Below, one piece after another: positions 1-19,058 of a stretch of DNA of 64,000 nucleotides (the stretch's first letter is position 1; each line of letters opens with the position of its first letter). Origin of the DNA: Pelodera strongyloides (Eukaryota; Nematoda; Chromadorea; Rhabditida; Rhabditidae); assembly GCA_036852015.1 (NCBI GenBank), contig JAANDG010000507.1, positions 43,334 to 107,333 of the forward strand, given 5' to 3'. Both the position numbers and the translations under genes were made by a program. The notes below the pieces were generated by a model. The model was not told the DNA's origin. It saw only the letters and a program-made list of their open reading frames with translations, and did not search any database.

Positions 1-9
1 ATACGGGTT

Positions 10-870
10 ATGGATTTCAGTAGTCTTTTTACCAACTTACCACACGATTGCGTCCTTAAAAATATGTATGAACTACTCGAATTATGTTTCAAAAATGCTG
101 GTAAAACATACATAAATGTTGCATTTAAACACTGCTTCTATACTGATACATACTCTCAAAATTGCTACACACTAACAGAGGTTAAACATATAATACATTA
201 TATTGTCACAAACAGTTTCTTAATCTTCAACAACGAAGTATTCCATCAAACAAAAGGTGTACCCACAAAGAGGTAACGCCTCACCACTCTTGGCAGATCT
301 CACTCTATCAATTATAGAATTCAATTTTTTCAAAAGTAACAACAACTCACATCTAGTTTACAATACACGCATGTTTAGGTATATGGATGATATTGCCATA
401 TTTTATAATAATATTTGTGACTTTGATCAACTCATAAATATGTATCCTACATCTCTTAGTCTTGAGCCTGCAAATGATAGTGAAAATTCAGCAGCTTTTC
501 TAGACCTTCAAATTACTCGAGTTAATGATAAGTGGGCTATAAATTTATATAACAAAACAGACGACTACACATTCGACGTCATTAGATTTCCAATGTACGA
601 TTCTCATATCTCAACAAATATCAAACTAAATTGTATATGGGTGAAATAATACGAATATACCGTTGCACTTCTTCTTTAGAGTTTTTCAAAGACAAGGTTT
701 GTCAACTTACACGCAAACTTATTCGTAATAAATATCCCGTTTCAAAAATCACTCAAATATTTCGGAAAACTATTCACCGACACCCATGTATAGCACTAAA
801 ATATAATAATGACAGCAAAAGACTGACTGATTGGTACAACAGTAATTCAATTTTAACATATAATATCTAA
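10..870 (+). pseudogene. Reverse transcriptase relic with two frameshifts, 5' truncated by the window edge
   Basis: Three overlapping open frames (10-276, about 262-649, about 631-870) read on as one protein if two frameshifts are allowed, near 262-275 and near 630-648. The order of motifs is that of a reverse transcriptase palm: DFSSLFTNLPH at the start, then a G-x-P-Q-R-G-N-A-S-P-L-L block across the first frameshift, then RYMDDIAIFY with the YMDD catalytic pair, then FLDLQI and a KTDDYTFDV block. No integrase, protease or endonuclease is visible. The single-ORF layout and the hammerhead-like core 470 bp downstream would suit a Penelope-like or similar non-LTR element, but the class is inferred. 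It is inactive as it stands. The start lies outside the window. Confidence 0.8.
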
Positions 871-1330
871 CTTAACACATTCACTATATTTCATATCATT
901 AAGCATACTACTCAACTAATATATAATTATTATTTCAAAAATCCAACTAATGCATAACTATTTCACATGAATCTCCCCATCACATCACACTCCATCTCAC
1001 TAAACACACATAACACACACAACACACACAACACATACACACACACACATAATCTCACACCACACTACAAACTAAAAAACACAACCTCACATCACACTAC
1101 AAACTACAAAATAAATATATTGTACTCTAACATTAAAAACCAAACAATTAATTAATTGCAATAACAATTGCACTCAACACAAAATCGAACATACACATAA
1201 TCACACACAATCTTCTTCCAAACTGTTAATTCTCTTGTTAATTTTCTTTTTACATAATTATTTTATATCTTGCTTGTATTCATTCCCTTCTATTTTTTAT
1301 TTTTTTATCTCCTATCCCATCAAGCTGTGG
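871..1330. repeat. AT-rich and CA-rich 3' flank of the retroelement
   Basis: AT-rich DNA with a degenerate ACACAC/ACACAT tract at about 1000-1055. The words CACATCACACTACAAACTA recur, as an imperfect short tandem. No coding frame is credible here; the small ORF at 967-1155 is this low-complexity tract. It is probably the non-coding end of the retroelement. Confidence 0.6.
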
Positions 1331-1418
1331 TCATCGTACTGATGAGACCCAACTACAGCAAAATCCTCGTATACGATCTAGGGTCGAAACGGGGTGTCGT
1401 GTTATTATAAAGACACGA
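1331..1418 (+). ncRNA. Hammerhead ribozyme-like core
   Basis: CTGATGA (1339-1345) is followed by GACCC (1346-1350), a 30-nt loop, the complementary GGGTC (1381-1385) and GAAAC (1386-1390), then a GTC triplet at 1396-1398. This is the conserved box order of a hammerhead with a 5-bp stem II and a minimal stem III. Stem I is less clear: GTGGTC upstream can pair with GATCAC at about 1416-1421, leaving a large internal loop, and the nucleotides next to the core do not pair well. Penelope-like elements are known to carry hammerhead motifs, which suits the upstream reverse transcriptase. A diverged or inactive copy is possible. Confidence 0.45.
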
Positions 1419-1638
1419 TCACTTTCTCTACATTTAATATATTGATATATTAAATGACTCCTTTACGCTGTTTTCCATTCTTCAAAATTCCTTTTATTTT
1501 CTCTTTATTAGCTGTTTAACATATGGCTGTCGTGTCATATGACAGCCTGCTCATTTCTGTTCACGTTAGTTAACAATTAAACTACCAAACTAACGTGCCT
1601 TTCCGGACAAAAATGATTTTTTTTATCTTTCGTTTCAG

Positions 1639-2470
1639 AACTCCGACTAGATCCACTATATGCTTCGAACACTGAACTCCGATGCCCCTACTTTCCTCGT
1701 TCAAACCAGGTACTTATTTTTATTTATTTTCTTTAATTGTAGTAGTATTCAATATAGCGCCTTAATTTATGTGAAAAGGTTTCGGGGATCACATATTGTT
1801 AATTCGCTGAAGGTATGTACACATTTATAACCTTGCTAAAAATAACACTGATTATATATGTGCATCAGAGATACTGAGTTGTCTCATTTGTATGTAGATC
1901 TCGCTCTGCAATATTGATATGTTGCTTGATAAATTTATATTCAGCTCGTTTATTGTAGGTCAGCCGTGTTCATCCACTCTTCTGCGGAAACAAAACGTAA
2001 GATGTTCTGCACGTAAACCAACATAAGCCTGGTTAGAAGCTCGACCGCTCGACCTCTACCCAGTGAATCATTATGAACTATCGAGGGATATATGGGTAAG
2101 AATATATGTTTTATTTTTCTGTTAAAACATGCACAATTTTTCTAACATTGTATACGTATATACGTTGCACCGTATGTGATAATATCCTTAGCCATATTGT
2201 GAAACTTATGATAAGTGATGCATAATCTTGGCAGTAGCATGCTAATTACTCTATTTTATTTTCGAAACAAAAACTTTCTTCTGCATATGTAGTATTTTGC
2301 TTCCACAATAAATGATCTGTATCCTCTGGTGAATTAAAATTAATACACATGAATTTTTATTTCCAGAATTGAACTTAATTGTAAGTGTTATTTTTCAGCT
2401 GCGTGGGGACGGGATGATTTCCGGACACTATTACAAAGTAATCCACAACCTGGAGAGGAAACCGTCGTAA
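1639..2470 (+). CDS. 3' end of an unidentified gene (four exons)
   Basis: Four exons join in phase: 1639-1709, 1945-1996, 2037-2095 and 2399-2470, ending at TAA (2468-2470). Acceptors are TTTCAG, TTCAG, GGTTAG and TTTTTCAG; donors are GTACTT, GTAAGA and GTAAGA. The product includes LRLDPLYASNTELRCPYFPR, then a stretch with LDLYPVNHYELSRDIW, and ends ISGHYYKVIHNLERKPS. The first exon begins in phase 1, so at least one exon lies upstream; none is recognisable between the retroelement and 1639, so the retroelement may sit in an intron of this gene. An AATAAA at 2654-2659 is 184 bp past the stop. I do not recognise the family. Confidence 0.5.
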
Positions 2471-2653
2471 TGTGGCTAAATGACTAATTCGTTTTCGAAT
2501 CATGTGTTTCTTGTTCTCCCCTGCTTTCGTAACTTAGCCATTAGTGCCTTATTGTTTTGCGTTGTAGGAGTAGCGCTCTTTTGAAATGACGAGTATTTTG
2601 CTTCACTGTTAGCATTGTTTCTTGCTCTTGAATGACTTTCTGGGTGTGCTCCG

Positions 2654-2659
2654 AATAAA
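2654..2659 (+). terminator. Poly(A) signal AATAAA of the 1639-2470 gene
   Basis: Canonical AATAAA hexamer 184 bp after the TAA of the preceding exon set. No competing hexamer was seen between the two. Confidence 0.4.
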
Positions 2660-5320
2660 TGATTGATGTATTATTGTTTTATTGGTGTGGTTTGCATTGT
2701 TTTATTGTTATAGTGCTTTATTTGTTGTTATTTTTATATGTAGGGGGTAGGGGGTGCCTGTGCAAAATATTCGTTTTCCGCACGTTTACGGCACTATGCA
2801 TAAATAGCTGCGGCACGCGTGACCGGGACTGTTCTGGTCACGCATGCAGTCCGTCGGACTGCACGCCAGCGGATTGGATGCCGCACGCGTGCTTCATAAA
2901 TGACTGCACGCCAGCGAAGCGTGACCTGAGTAGATAGGAAATGGGCGAATCTATTTGGTGACGGTTCACTAGTTTTTTTTTCGCCCATTGTTCCAATTCG
3001 TAACCAAGTTTGATCGAAAACCGTCATCAGGTGGTCACGAACCAGTCGCCGGATGGTATTTTTCGGTAAAAACCATTTGGGGGATGAGCCAACGACCATT
3101 TTTCTGTGGTTTCGGCAATTATTTCCTGTCTCCTGTCTAGTCTCACTTTCTTTTTTTTTATGTGTGTAAACAGTAAGCTCCGTTTACTGTGTAGGCTGTA
3201 CCAAGTGCCAACCTTTGAAGGGATATTAAAACATTATAAAAATTATTGGGAGTGAGGTCGGTGCAATAACTCAGAACAAAAGCGGTCTTTTGGTTTATTG
3301 CTGGTTTCACTTTTCACTTCCTGTTGGGGGAGCATAACTCAGCGCTAGGGTACTTTAAATGGATTTGTCGTTTGAATTTCACTGCCTACGGAGGTCGAGC
3401 ATCACTTGCGTAGTTTGGTGTGTCAAGGTCATTGGAGGGAGGGGCGTTGTACTGGATATGTCTGGAACTCATGTTTGCAGCTTTCGTTTGATTATGCATG
3501 TATTTACTCATGTTAGTTATTAAGTGGTGGTAAAACTTTTTGTTGGCTGTTCTTCTGTTCAGTGTGTCGTTTGGTTGTTGCATGTGAAGTTTCTCAAAAT
3601 ACGTCGAGCCCAGCCTTTTTTAATCGCTTCTCTTAGGGATCGTGCTCTCGTCAAGCAGGTCTGCGGTCCCTGGGCCTGGATCAGGACTTGGTTGTGATCG
3701 ATGTGTCGATGTCAGGTTGTCTCTGACGTGTTGACGACTCTCGGGGTTGTCTGTTGTCTCTGACCTTCCGCTGGAGAGTTCTTTCAATTTTTGAGGGAAA
3801 CAGTTTTGATATGTGCATCGTATCAAGTTGATTGTTGAAACGTATGGCTCCTCCGTCACCGTCACTAAGTTAAATGAATCACATCACTAACGTTGCTGAT
3901 CTACCGGTACTGCAGCTGAGTGATTCCGAGTCAGGTCAGGGTGTCGTGTCAGTTTGTCAGCTGGGGTTGTATAACTGCCCTCTTCGTATAACTTCATTTC
4001 TGCCAGGCATTGTCCTGTCGATTATCGCAAACAGTTCTCGTCTCTCCTGTGGTGTGTTCCTGTTGTCAACGGTGTGTCTGGGGAGGTCGGTGTGCGGGTG
4101 CTTACGGTTCTCGCGGCGCACTCGTCTTCTCTCTCTCTCCCGCTCTCTCTCTGTGCTTCCAACAGGGCAGCACACACCGAGCACATCCATGTGTGCAAGC
4201 CGAGTCGCCCCGGCGGCCGGACAGTGCTTGTCCCGCTCCTCTTCTTGGTGGGAGTTCTAGGATCTCCCCGCTCTTTAGACGTTTGCCCCTCCCCGACGCT
4301 GTCCTCTCGTCTGGTGTCTCTTCCGTTTGATTCGTGTCTTCCATCTCTTTCGTCGAGACTCTCTCATTTGCCCTCATCACCACTCGATTTCTGATCTCTG
4401 TCGTCGCGTCTCTCTCCAACTCGCACTATCGTCACTCGGTTTCTGGTCTCCAGCATCCGGGCGCGATCCGTTGTCTCTTTGGTCTCTAGTCTTGAGTGAT
4501 GTCTGCTGTCTCTATGAGTCTGTTCGCTATCTCGATCCCTTTCCAGCTCTCTCCCTCTGCGTGGGGTGTTGTATCTCGCTGTCCTAAACTCTACCCTGCT
4601 TCCGAACCCCCAAAACACCAGCACCGACCAGCTGCTGAGTTTTGGGGAATTGTCCTCATGATTTGAAGTTGTATTGAACTTGTAGCTTGTAGTTTTACTT
4701 TATGCTCTTGCTCGATCAATATCATTTTGTTAGTGTTTATCTTCTGATTGTTTTGTGCCGTGTTTGCGAGTATTACTTGAAAAGTTAGCTTATTCTCGTG
4801 ATTGTGCTTAGTTACTCGTTGGTTGGCCGATGCTTTACTGGGGTTTCTTTTTTTGGAGGCTCATCTTATTAATCTTCGTAGAAACGGGATTTGTGTTTTA
4901 TAACTACCGCTTGTGATCTTGAATTGATGAGAAGTCCGTTGAGTCCATTTTAAGGATTTACTTCTGGATTAATTCGCAGAATACACGAGATTACAGTAGA
5001 TTTCTTATCGTATTTTAACTCCCCATCCCCATGGATCGCAGTTGAATTTCTGAAACCGTGAAGTGGCCTCACGACTGTGCAAAGATCAAAAGAGCACACG
5101 ATTTGTGTGTGTAGTCTCGAAATTTGGATTTTGGTTTTCATCTTTCTTTATCTTATTTTATTCATTTTTTCGTCGTTTAATTTAGCCAATTTTGCGGAAG
5201 TAAATTTGCTAAATGGGATGTGATTCAATGAAGTATGTTTTAAGGGTTGACTACTTTGTACCGTACCGTAACCGTGACTTACCGCTACCGCACTTTTTGA
5301 TGTATGACTGCATATGTTTA

Positions 5321-5361
5321 GTTTAATGCGAAATGCCGGCCGGTTTTTGAAACGCACTTAT
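5321..5361. repeat. Solo end of inverted-repeat family A
   Basis: GCGAAATGCCGGCCGGTTTT followed by TGAAACGCA matches the terminal inverted repeat of family A. No matching second end is found nearby, so this is a fragment. Confidence 0.6.
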
Positions 5362-8300
5362 TGCTGAAAGTGATGCCTTGGTTTCATGTTTGTGCTTCGT
5401 CCAAATCGACATTCATAAGGAAACTAACATCCAATTTTGTCGTGCAGGCGCTCCTTCTGTTTCGGTTCACCCGATTGTTTCAGTCGCTCAATATTCTATT
5501 TTCGGAATTGTATCTCTTCTTCCTGCGTCCTTCCTTTGTCCCGTTTTCCGGAGTTTCGACTGATTGAGAATCGTATTTTCGTTTTTGAATGTTTGTGAAG
5601 AAACGAGATGGAAAAGGGGAAGGGAACGCCACACCTGTGTGGTTTGGTTGTGTTTACATTAAGTGAGCACCATGAACTGTAGAGGGACCATGTCCTCCTT
5701 TTTGTGAAATATTGTTTGTTTCATTGTTATAGGAGGTTTATTTTTATTATGGGAGGTTTATTGATTATTTGTTGTATGGATCTGTTGGATGGATCACTGT
5801 ACTGTTTTTCCCTTAATTCTGATCTTCACTTCAAATGATGTTTTTGTTTGAAAAATGTTGGACCCTAAGGCCTGCAGCCTAGTCCCTTACCTCTAAGGTA
5901 CTCACTTATGGAGAAAAGTTGGTGTGACGGTTTTTTTGGTAATGAACGTAAACGGTTACGGTTCCACCTTTCTTTGTGGTTTCTTGTAACCCATCACCTC
6001 GTTGACGTAACTCTGGTTACTTTTTTTGGAGAGCGTGACAACGCTTAACTATTTCTTTTAAGGGGGCAAGATAGTGGGTTTTTGAGCTATTGTGGGTTTT
6101 GGCTATGTTTTTGATGATTATTTATCGGTTTATCATTTTAGTGCTTTTCGAGCCAAAACACAAAATCACTGCGCACTTAACCTTTTTAGACATGAGAATG
6201 ACGAATGACGGCGAGAGAGCGATATAATAAAAGTTTGAGTCTTATTGTTGTGCGTCGGTGTGTGAATGTGGGTGTGTGTGTCCGTGTGCCAGTGTTTGTG
6301 TGTATCCGTGTGTGTCCACATAAGCTGGGTAGTTGACTTGACAGACAGCGAGAGTGTGGCGAACTGTGAGCTAGTCTAGTTAGTGCTAGTGGAAGCTAGA
6401 ATCTATGATGTGATTGATCAAATCGTTTAGTTCAGTTTTAGGCTAATAGCCCAATGCTTCGGGGGGAGCGGGTTTGTGCCTTTTGCGCGAACTGTGCAAA
6501 CAGTTGCAGATCGAAATTGCTGGGATCTGGGACTAGAAACTTTGAGATCTGATCTGTTTAGGAAAGAGCTAAAGTTTAGTCGACTGAGGGGTTTGAACCT
6601 TTTTTGTATCCTGTCTTATTATAGTGGATTGCAGAGTTTTTTTGGCACTGAGATATTATTATTGCTATAGCCCTGTCTGCTTGTTTAAATATGTGACTTT
6701 GAATTTGGTTGGATAGGTAATGTGATGCGTAGAAAATGATAAATAATCGTTATAATAGTCAGGATTTCTGGATATTTTTAGATTATTTATTCCATTTCAA
6801 AATGGACTCCGCCTAAAACTTACTTGTTTTCTTTTTTTGGATGCGAATTTTTATTGTGTTTTGAGGGTTCCTGATGATAGCGATAACAAGAAGGGTGGAA
6901 TATTTACTGAAGTTTTTACTGTTTGGAATACCTTATCATTGAACAGCTTTACAGCGTCTCGAAGGTGTTTTCCTCTACTGCCGGTGCCGATCTGTTTTAT
7001 TTGTCTTGTGGCGAAAAGGTGGGAAATATTTGTGTTGTTTGAAGTTCGAGGCATAATAATATAAGTTTGCGAAATATAGAATGGGTATGGTTGTCTTGTG
7101 ACTAGTTATGAGCCTTTTGACCACCTAAATGATGAATTGACCCTTTTTGTTTACGGCGTATGGTGTGTATTTAATTCTGAAGAAGGGCGTTATTTATTAG
7201 TATTAGTTATTAGTATGTATGAGATATGAAAAGTTAAGCTTTAGAGCAAGTTTTCCACTTCTTGCTTGATTTCCAATTTCAATTTCTGTACTCTAATGCT
7301 GCTATTGAAATTTTTGTAGGAATTCATGTTTTACGACGTTCAGTTGTAGTTGAAGCTTATATTCATCGCTACATCATTCGTATTTTTTGTGTTTTAGTTC
7401 AGCTCTAGGACTTATACGTTTTATTTGGGGCATATCTATTGAGAGTTTTGTGACAGTAATGATTTGGTTTGACGATTACGGCTGATTACAGCAAATGTTA
7501 CAAATTATTAGTTTAGTATGGAGTGTAGGGAATTGGGGTGGCTCAGGTGGCTGATTGCTAATTGTAATGACTGAAACTCGAAACCTGGTCTTGTTTCCAA
7601 TTTGACAATGACAATTGACAATTGACAATTTGTCCGAATAGCAATAGTGACCGCTTGCTGGTCTCTCGACGTCACACCCGCCCGTCTTGTCTTGTCACTA
7701 CTTATTTGTCGCGGTTAATTATGTTGCTTGAGCTTTGATGTGTGCCATCTGTTTCTGATTTACTTTCGACGTTCGGCTTGGCTTTCGCTTTCGGGCATGT
7801 TTCGAATTTCACTAATTTATTTTCAGATGTTTTCAGATGTTTGACAATTATAGGCTACTTTATTTTCTGTAACTGCTTCACTTTTGAGTTTCGTCAACTT
7901 TTGGATTGCGCCCATTTTTTTTTTCAAATTCAGAAAATTTTTACAGTTTCAGACGAGTTTCACATGTTTTGGCACAGTTTAATGTGACTTGTGACTATGG
8001 AGTTGTTTATCAGCTGTGCCAATTTCATATTTTATTTGAACGAGACTGTTGTTTGAGAATGGAATATATGGTGGTTTTAATAATGGGCGAAATGTGAATT
8101 TGTGAATGACCGGAAGTTGTCTTGTTATAAATTGATATTGGTATTTATGGCGTTGGCGTCTTTGTGATTCTGGTTCCCTTATTCACATTCCAGCAACTAG
8201 TTGTTAGTGACCTGTCATCTCTATGGCGGTGACTGGGAACTTGATAATAGTTGTTTAATAAGTTATCAAACTAATTAAATGCCATAAAAAGATAAAGTAG

Positions 8301-8466
8301 TTATTCTTATTATTGGGAGTTTTTTAAGTTTTCTGTTTTCATTGTGCGTTGTGCGGCAATGAGCTACGGAATGAGAATGTCCTTGGGGCCCACAAACTTT
8401 GTAATAACACGATTCAAACTAAGTTCCTACCTTTTTAAACCCTTTGTTTCCTAAATTGCTGCCTTT

Positions 8467-8607
8467 TTAAAGCGAAGTAACATCCGGTGCAAAGTTGCTC
8501 GAATTTAGCTCGATTTTTTTATTCTAATTTCTGTTCATTTGCATAAGCTGCATAAGAATGCTGGTGTACTCAATGCGTTTCAAAAACCTGCCGGTAATTC
8601 GCTTTAA
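8467..8607. repeat. Family A inverted-repeat element, internally shortened
   Basis: It starts at TTAA (8467-8470) with AGCGAA and ends with GGTAATTCGCT and TTAA (8604-8607). The right half (CATTTGCATAAGCTGCATAA and ATGCGTTTCAAAAACC) is intact. The left terminal arm is diverged and partly deleted. Confidence 0.75.
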
Positions 8608-9895
8608 GCTTTTGAACCATCGAATTTTTACTCTTCATTCCTGTACATTATTCCTTAATCCTTTGCGTAACAGTATTATGCATGCGTTTTATTATGATAT
8701 GGTGTCTTGTGATGGGATATTTGGATTCTTGATACTTGGAATTCTCTCTGTCTGTTTGTATCATGCTTGTTTTGACCAGTCTTATTAATTAAACGTTGAT
8801 ATGCTTTAAGTGGACTGGTTATACTTTTAGTTTTTAGAATAGTATACTCTTAAAAGGATTTGTTTTACTGTTTTACTGTTATCTATTAGTGCTTGAATTA
8901 CTTGAATACTTTACTTGCTTTATTCAAGAGAGACGCGTTGTTACACCGGTTATACTTTCTTTTTATTAAGATTATGCTAACACAGAAACATTACGTTTTA
9001 TGCAAGTCTGGTGATTTTGTATTTGGAGTTTTCTTTCTAAACCATTGGTAGAGTAGAGCCAAATAATGTAGTATCGTGTTTCTAAACTTTTAGTAGAGTT
9101 CCAAGTACCGTAGTATCGTATAGTTCTTACGATTAGTAGTCAGCTGTAGCACTTGATGACGTCACCACTCATATGTCATTGTTTAAGGAAACGGTTTAAA
9201 ACTTGGGTTCAAATTGCAGAACAGCTGTTTTGTGGCGCTGTTTTTGTGTGGTAGGGTAGGGAGTGACCGCGGCCCGGCGGTTAGCTTTTAGTGGAATGAG
9301 TTATCGGGTTTCCAAGTATGCTGAAAATTTACCATATCTTGGACTGCACGAGAATATTTTTTAATTTTTCATATTATGTATGCAAGTTTCGTGCAGAAAT
9401 ACGGTACTTTTGACAGAATCATAGCGAATTTTTGGAATACTTGGAAACCCCATTAGGTTTAGGTATAGTCGTTCTGTCGGATATTTATTTATTTATTTTA
9501 CTATGCTCAATTGTATGGGAGGTCGAAGTTTCAGGTTTTGGTACTATGTTTACAGTTTTAGTTTGCTCGATCATATCGGCCATGGAGAAATCCGCATTTC
9601 TTGAACCTTAATAATAATTTCTTATATTTGCTACTATTACTTTATGAATTCTCTGACATATCCATTTGACGAATATATTTTCGTTTTTCCTTTTCACTCC
9701 CTTCTCCCTTTCAACTGATGTTGTTTTGATTAACTGATTTTGTAAGAGTCGAGACTGCTAGTCAGCCGATCCACTCGGTGATTATTTTGCGTTTTTGTTT
9801 TTGTGGTGTGATTTCACTTGCAGACATACAGATCCTTGATATTGAATTGTTAGTGATATCTATTCTTTGCTTTGTTGTTTGATGTCTTATGATCT

Positions 9896-10039
9896 AAGGC
9901 CGTATTCACCAACACGTAAGGAGCCCTCCCTGCCCTCCCCAGGGAGCTAAAGAGTGCGTAGACAGTGCGAGAGCAGAAGAAATTCAGAGCGCTCGTCAGT
10001 CTAGGGAGGGTTCCCTATGTGTTGGTGAATACGGCCTCT
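9896..10039. repeat. Family B inverted-repeat element
   Basis: AGGCCGTATTCACCAACAC at the left and GTGTTGGTGAATACGGCCT at the right form a terminal inverted repeat. The interior has GGGAGCTAAAGAGTGCGTAG and a second, weaker pairing (GGAGCCCTCCCT with AGGGAGGGTTCCC). It is a short non-coding MITE-like element just upstream of the SPOP start region. Confidence 0.85.
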
Positions 10040-10104
10040 GTCCTTCCTAGATCGTCACTAATTTTGTTGGCAACGATAATTTCCTGCTATATTTTTTTGT
10101 ACAT

Positions 10105-10110
10105 TTTCAG
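10105..10110 (+). promoter_or_regulatory. Candidate trans-splice acceptor of the SPOP gene
   Basis: ACATTTTCAG ends at 10110, 154 nt upstream of the ATG, after a T-rich tract. It is the nearest good 3' splice site and has no obvious upstream donor partner. Unlike the other genes here, the gap to the ATG is not minimal, so this call is weak. Confidence 0.25.
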
Positions 10111-10264
10111 GACACGAAAGGAGAGTAATTCACTGATTCGTTGCATGTGTATTCTGTATTCCGTGGGTTTTTGACTACGACTGTGCTAAAAGCTGTTCCA
10201 CTTGATTATTGATTGATTGGTGATAAGAAGAAGGAAACAGGAGTTGAGAATATTAAAAGGAACC

Positions 10265-17035
<6,771 letters not shown>

Positions 17036-18208
17036 GTGTTGAGTCTGAGAGCAGCTTGGCAGTAGGCAGTGTATAACAAGAAGTCATATTCACCACTTGG
17101 ATTCCCCAATAGTGAGAGTTTCACTACTCGGATTCCCCAGGGAAAAGACAGAAGCCCCCTCACCCTCAGGCCACCTCAGGGACTTGAGTGGTGAACGTGG
17201 CATCGGAGCATGAATCTTGGTTTTGTCTGTATAGTCTGAGCGTCAAAGTCATCCTATTCTGTGACTGAGTCTTGTATGGGTAGGTTTCTGTCAATTCAAT
17301 GTTATGCTCGTTTGTGACTTTGACAAAGCGGTACGACATGTGATTTGTGAAATTTATGAACAACTGCATTCCCTTGTATTATATGCAAATTTTGTTCCAT
17401 CTGCGGGGAACTAGAAATTAGTCACCATGCGCCAGCCACCACGTGTCGTGCCGCTTTAGCATTGTAAACGTCGAGGGTATATAATCATTATCGTTTACGT
17501 AAACAGTGATTCTGTTGATTAATGAGAGTGGCAGCCCACCAAACCATTTCGTGATTTGCATGTACGGGTCATTGTGACACTAGTTCTTTTTTTTTCGCTT
17601 CCACATTTGTTTCTTGTCTTTGATGGATATTACTTTTTTTGAGTTTGTGCAGGTGACAGTAGCATGTGGGACAGTGGGACTATGATATCAATGATGCTTA
17701 ACTTGGTCCTTGGGCCTTAATTTGGGTCTTGGGTAAGGCGAGTTGTACTGTACTATGTACTTTCACCTATTCCGAGGCAAACAAATGATCATAGTATCGA
17801 TTGTGAGTTTCAAATGACACTTTAGTACTTGACCGTGTCCGCACTGGGAACCTTTCCGTATGACGAATATCTTGGTAAGGTAAGAAGTACCATTGTACCA
17901 TTTTTTGCACCAATGAGTTCGTGGTACTATTTTGCTATTTGCTACTCGTTATAAGCCGCTGTCACTTGTAAACTCTGAAAGATTGTATGTTTGTAAGTAT
18001 CCAATTTAGCAATTATGTTTGGCCTTGAAGCATGCAAAGTATTGTATTTTTTAATGTAAAAAGGGTTTTTGTGAATTTTCCAGTCATTTGAAATTTTTCG
18101 AGTTGTGATTTAGCTTCTTGGAGTGCTTTACGCATACTTTCTATATTTCTTTGCGTGTGTAATGATTAGATAATGATTATGTGTACTTTTTTATATAACT
18201 GAAGTTCT

Positions 18209-18350
18209 GAGGTCGTATTCACCAACACACAGGGAGCCTTCTCTAGGGTCACGAGCGCTCTGAATCTCATGTTCCCGCACTATCTACATATTCTTTAGCT
18301 CCCCGGGGAGGCCAGGGAGAGATCCCTGTTTGTTGGTGAATACGGCCTCT
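18209..18350. repeat. Family B inverted-repeat element
   Basis: GAGGTCGTATTCACCAACAC and TTGTTGGTGAATACGGCCTC ends, with the family interior ATCTACATATTCTTTAGCTC. Confidence 0.85.
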
Positions 18351-19052
18351 GTACTCTCTGCTTCTGTTTTGAGATTTATTTTCGTGAATTATCAGGCATG
18401 GCCTATAATGGCAGCCAATAAGTGCTTTCAAAATTGAAGTGTTCATATTAGGTGTATTTTTTCAATCTTGATTTTTGTTTGGTACCATGTGCGCGAGTTG
18501 ACGACCTGCCAGGTTTTTGTGAAATTTGCATATGGAGTATGGTAGCTTTTTGTGACTATGTTATGGTAGTGTAGTGATAATTGCCAATGATACTGTCGTG
18601 CACATGGTACTTGGCCACACACTGGTAATCTTTCCGATTGAGTATCGTGTAGATTGAAATTTTTTTTATAATTAGCGGTTTTCTTTGGAAGGAGTATCCG
18701 TGGTATTACATTGCACTTTTGTGTCAACCAAGAAATATCTTTTTTTGTAGTTTGTATCTGGAGAGCATTTACGTATTTTTTTTTGTAATTTTCTAATGAC
18801 TCTTTCGTATAATTAGCTAGTACGAACTGACCTGTATGTTTTTCTTGTATTTTTGTAGTCACAAGTGTTTTTTTTTACCTTTGTTTTTGAGATATAATTG
18901 TGTTGAATGAGCTCAATTTTGAATTTTATTTGTAGGATTGCGAGAAAGTTTCATATGATGTTTAGGGAATAAAAGTGAATTGTTCGGAAATATTGCATGA
19001 ACCGTAACCTGTGTATTTTTTTCCTGTATGTACGTTGCCGATATTTGAACGC

Positions 19053-19058
19053 AATAAA
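19053..19058 (+). terminator. Candidate SPOP poly(A) signal
   Basis: AATAAA in GAACGCAATAAAGTTTGC, 2 kb after the SPOP stop. An earlier hexamer at 18966-18971 is an alternative; neither is tied to a transcript. Confidence 0.25.

Larger units (their letters stand above)
2660..10110. other. Gene-poor region upstream of the SPOP gene
   Basis: About 7.4 kb without an exon chain I can support. It holds GC-richer DNA with CACGCGT and GCATGC words at 2800-2930, a CT-rich tract with CTCTCTC runs at 4110-4600, a GT-rich tract at 6240-6320 (GTGTGTGTGTCC type) and T-rich DNA. Apparent ORFs at 3874-4419 and 10206-10713 are low-complexity or antisense readings. The region may be the promoter and a 5' non-coding part of the SPOP gene. 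Confidence 0.5.

Noticed and set aside
3874..4624. Six overlapping ORFs of about 80-130 residues
   Set aside because: CT-rich low-complexity DNA with no favoured frame and no splice logic.
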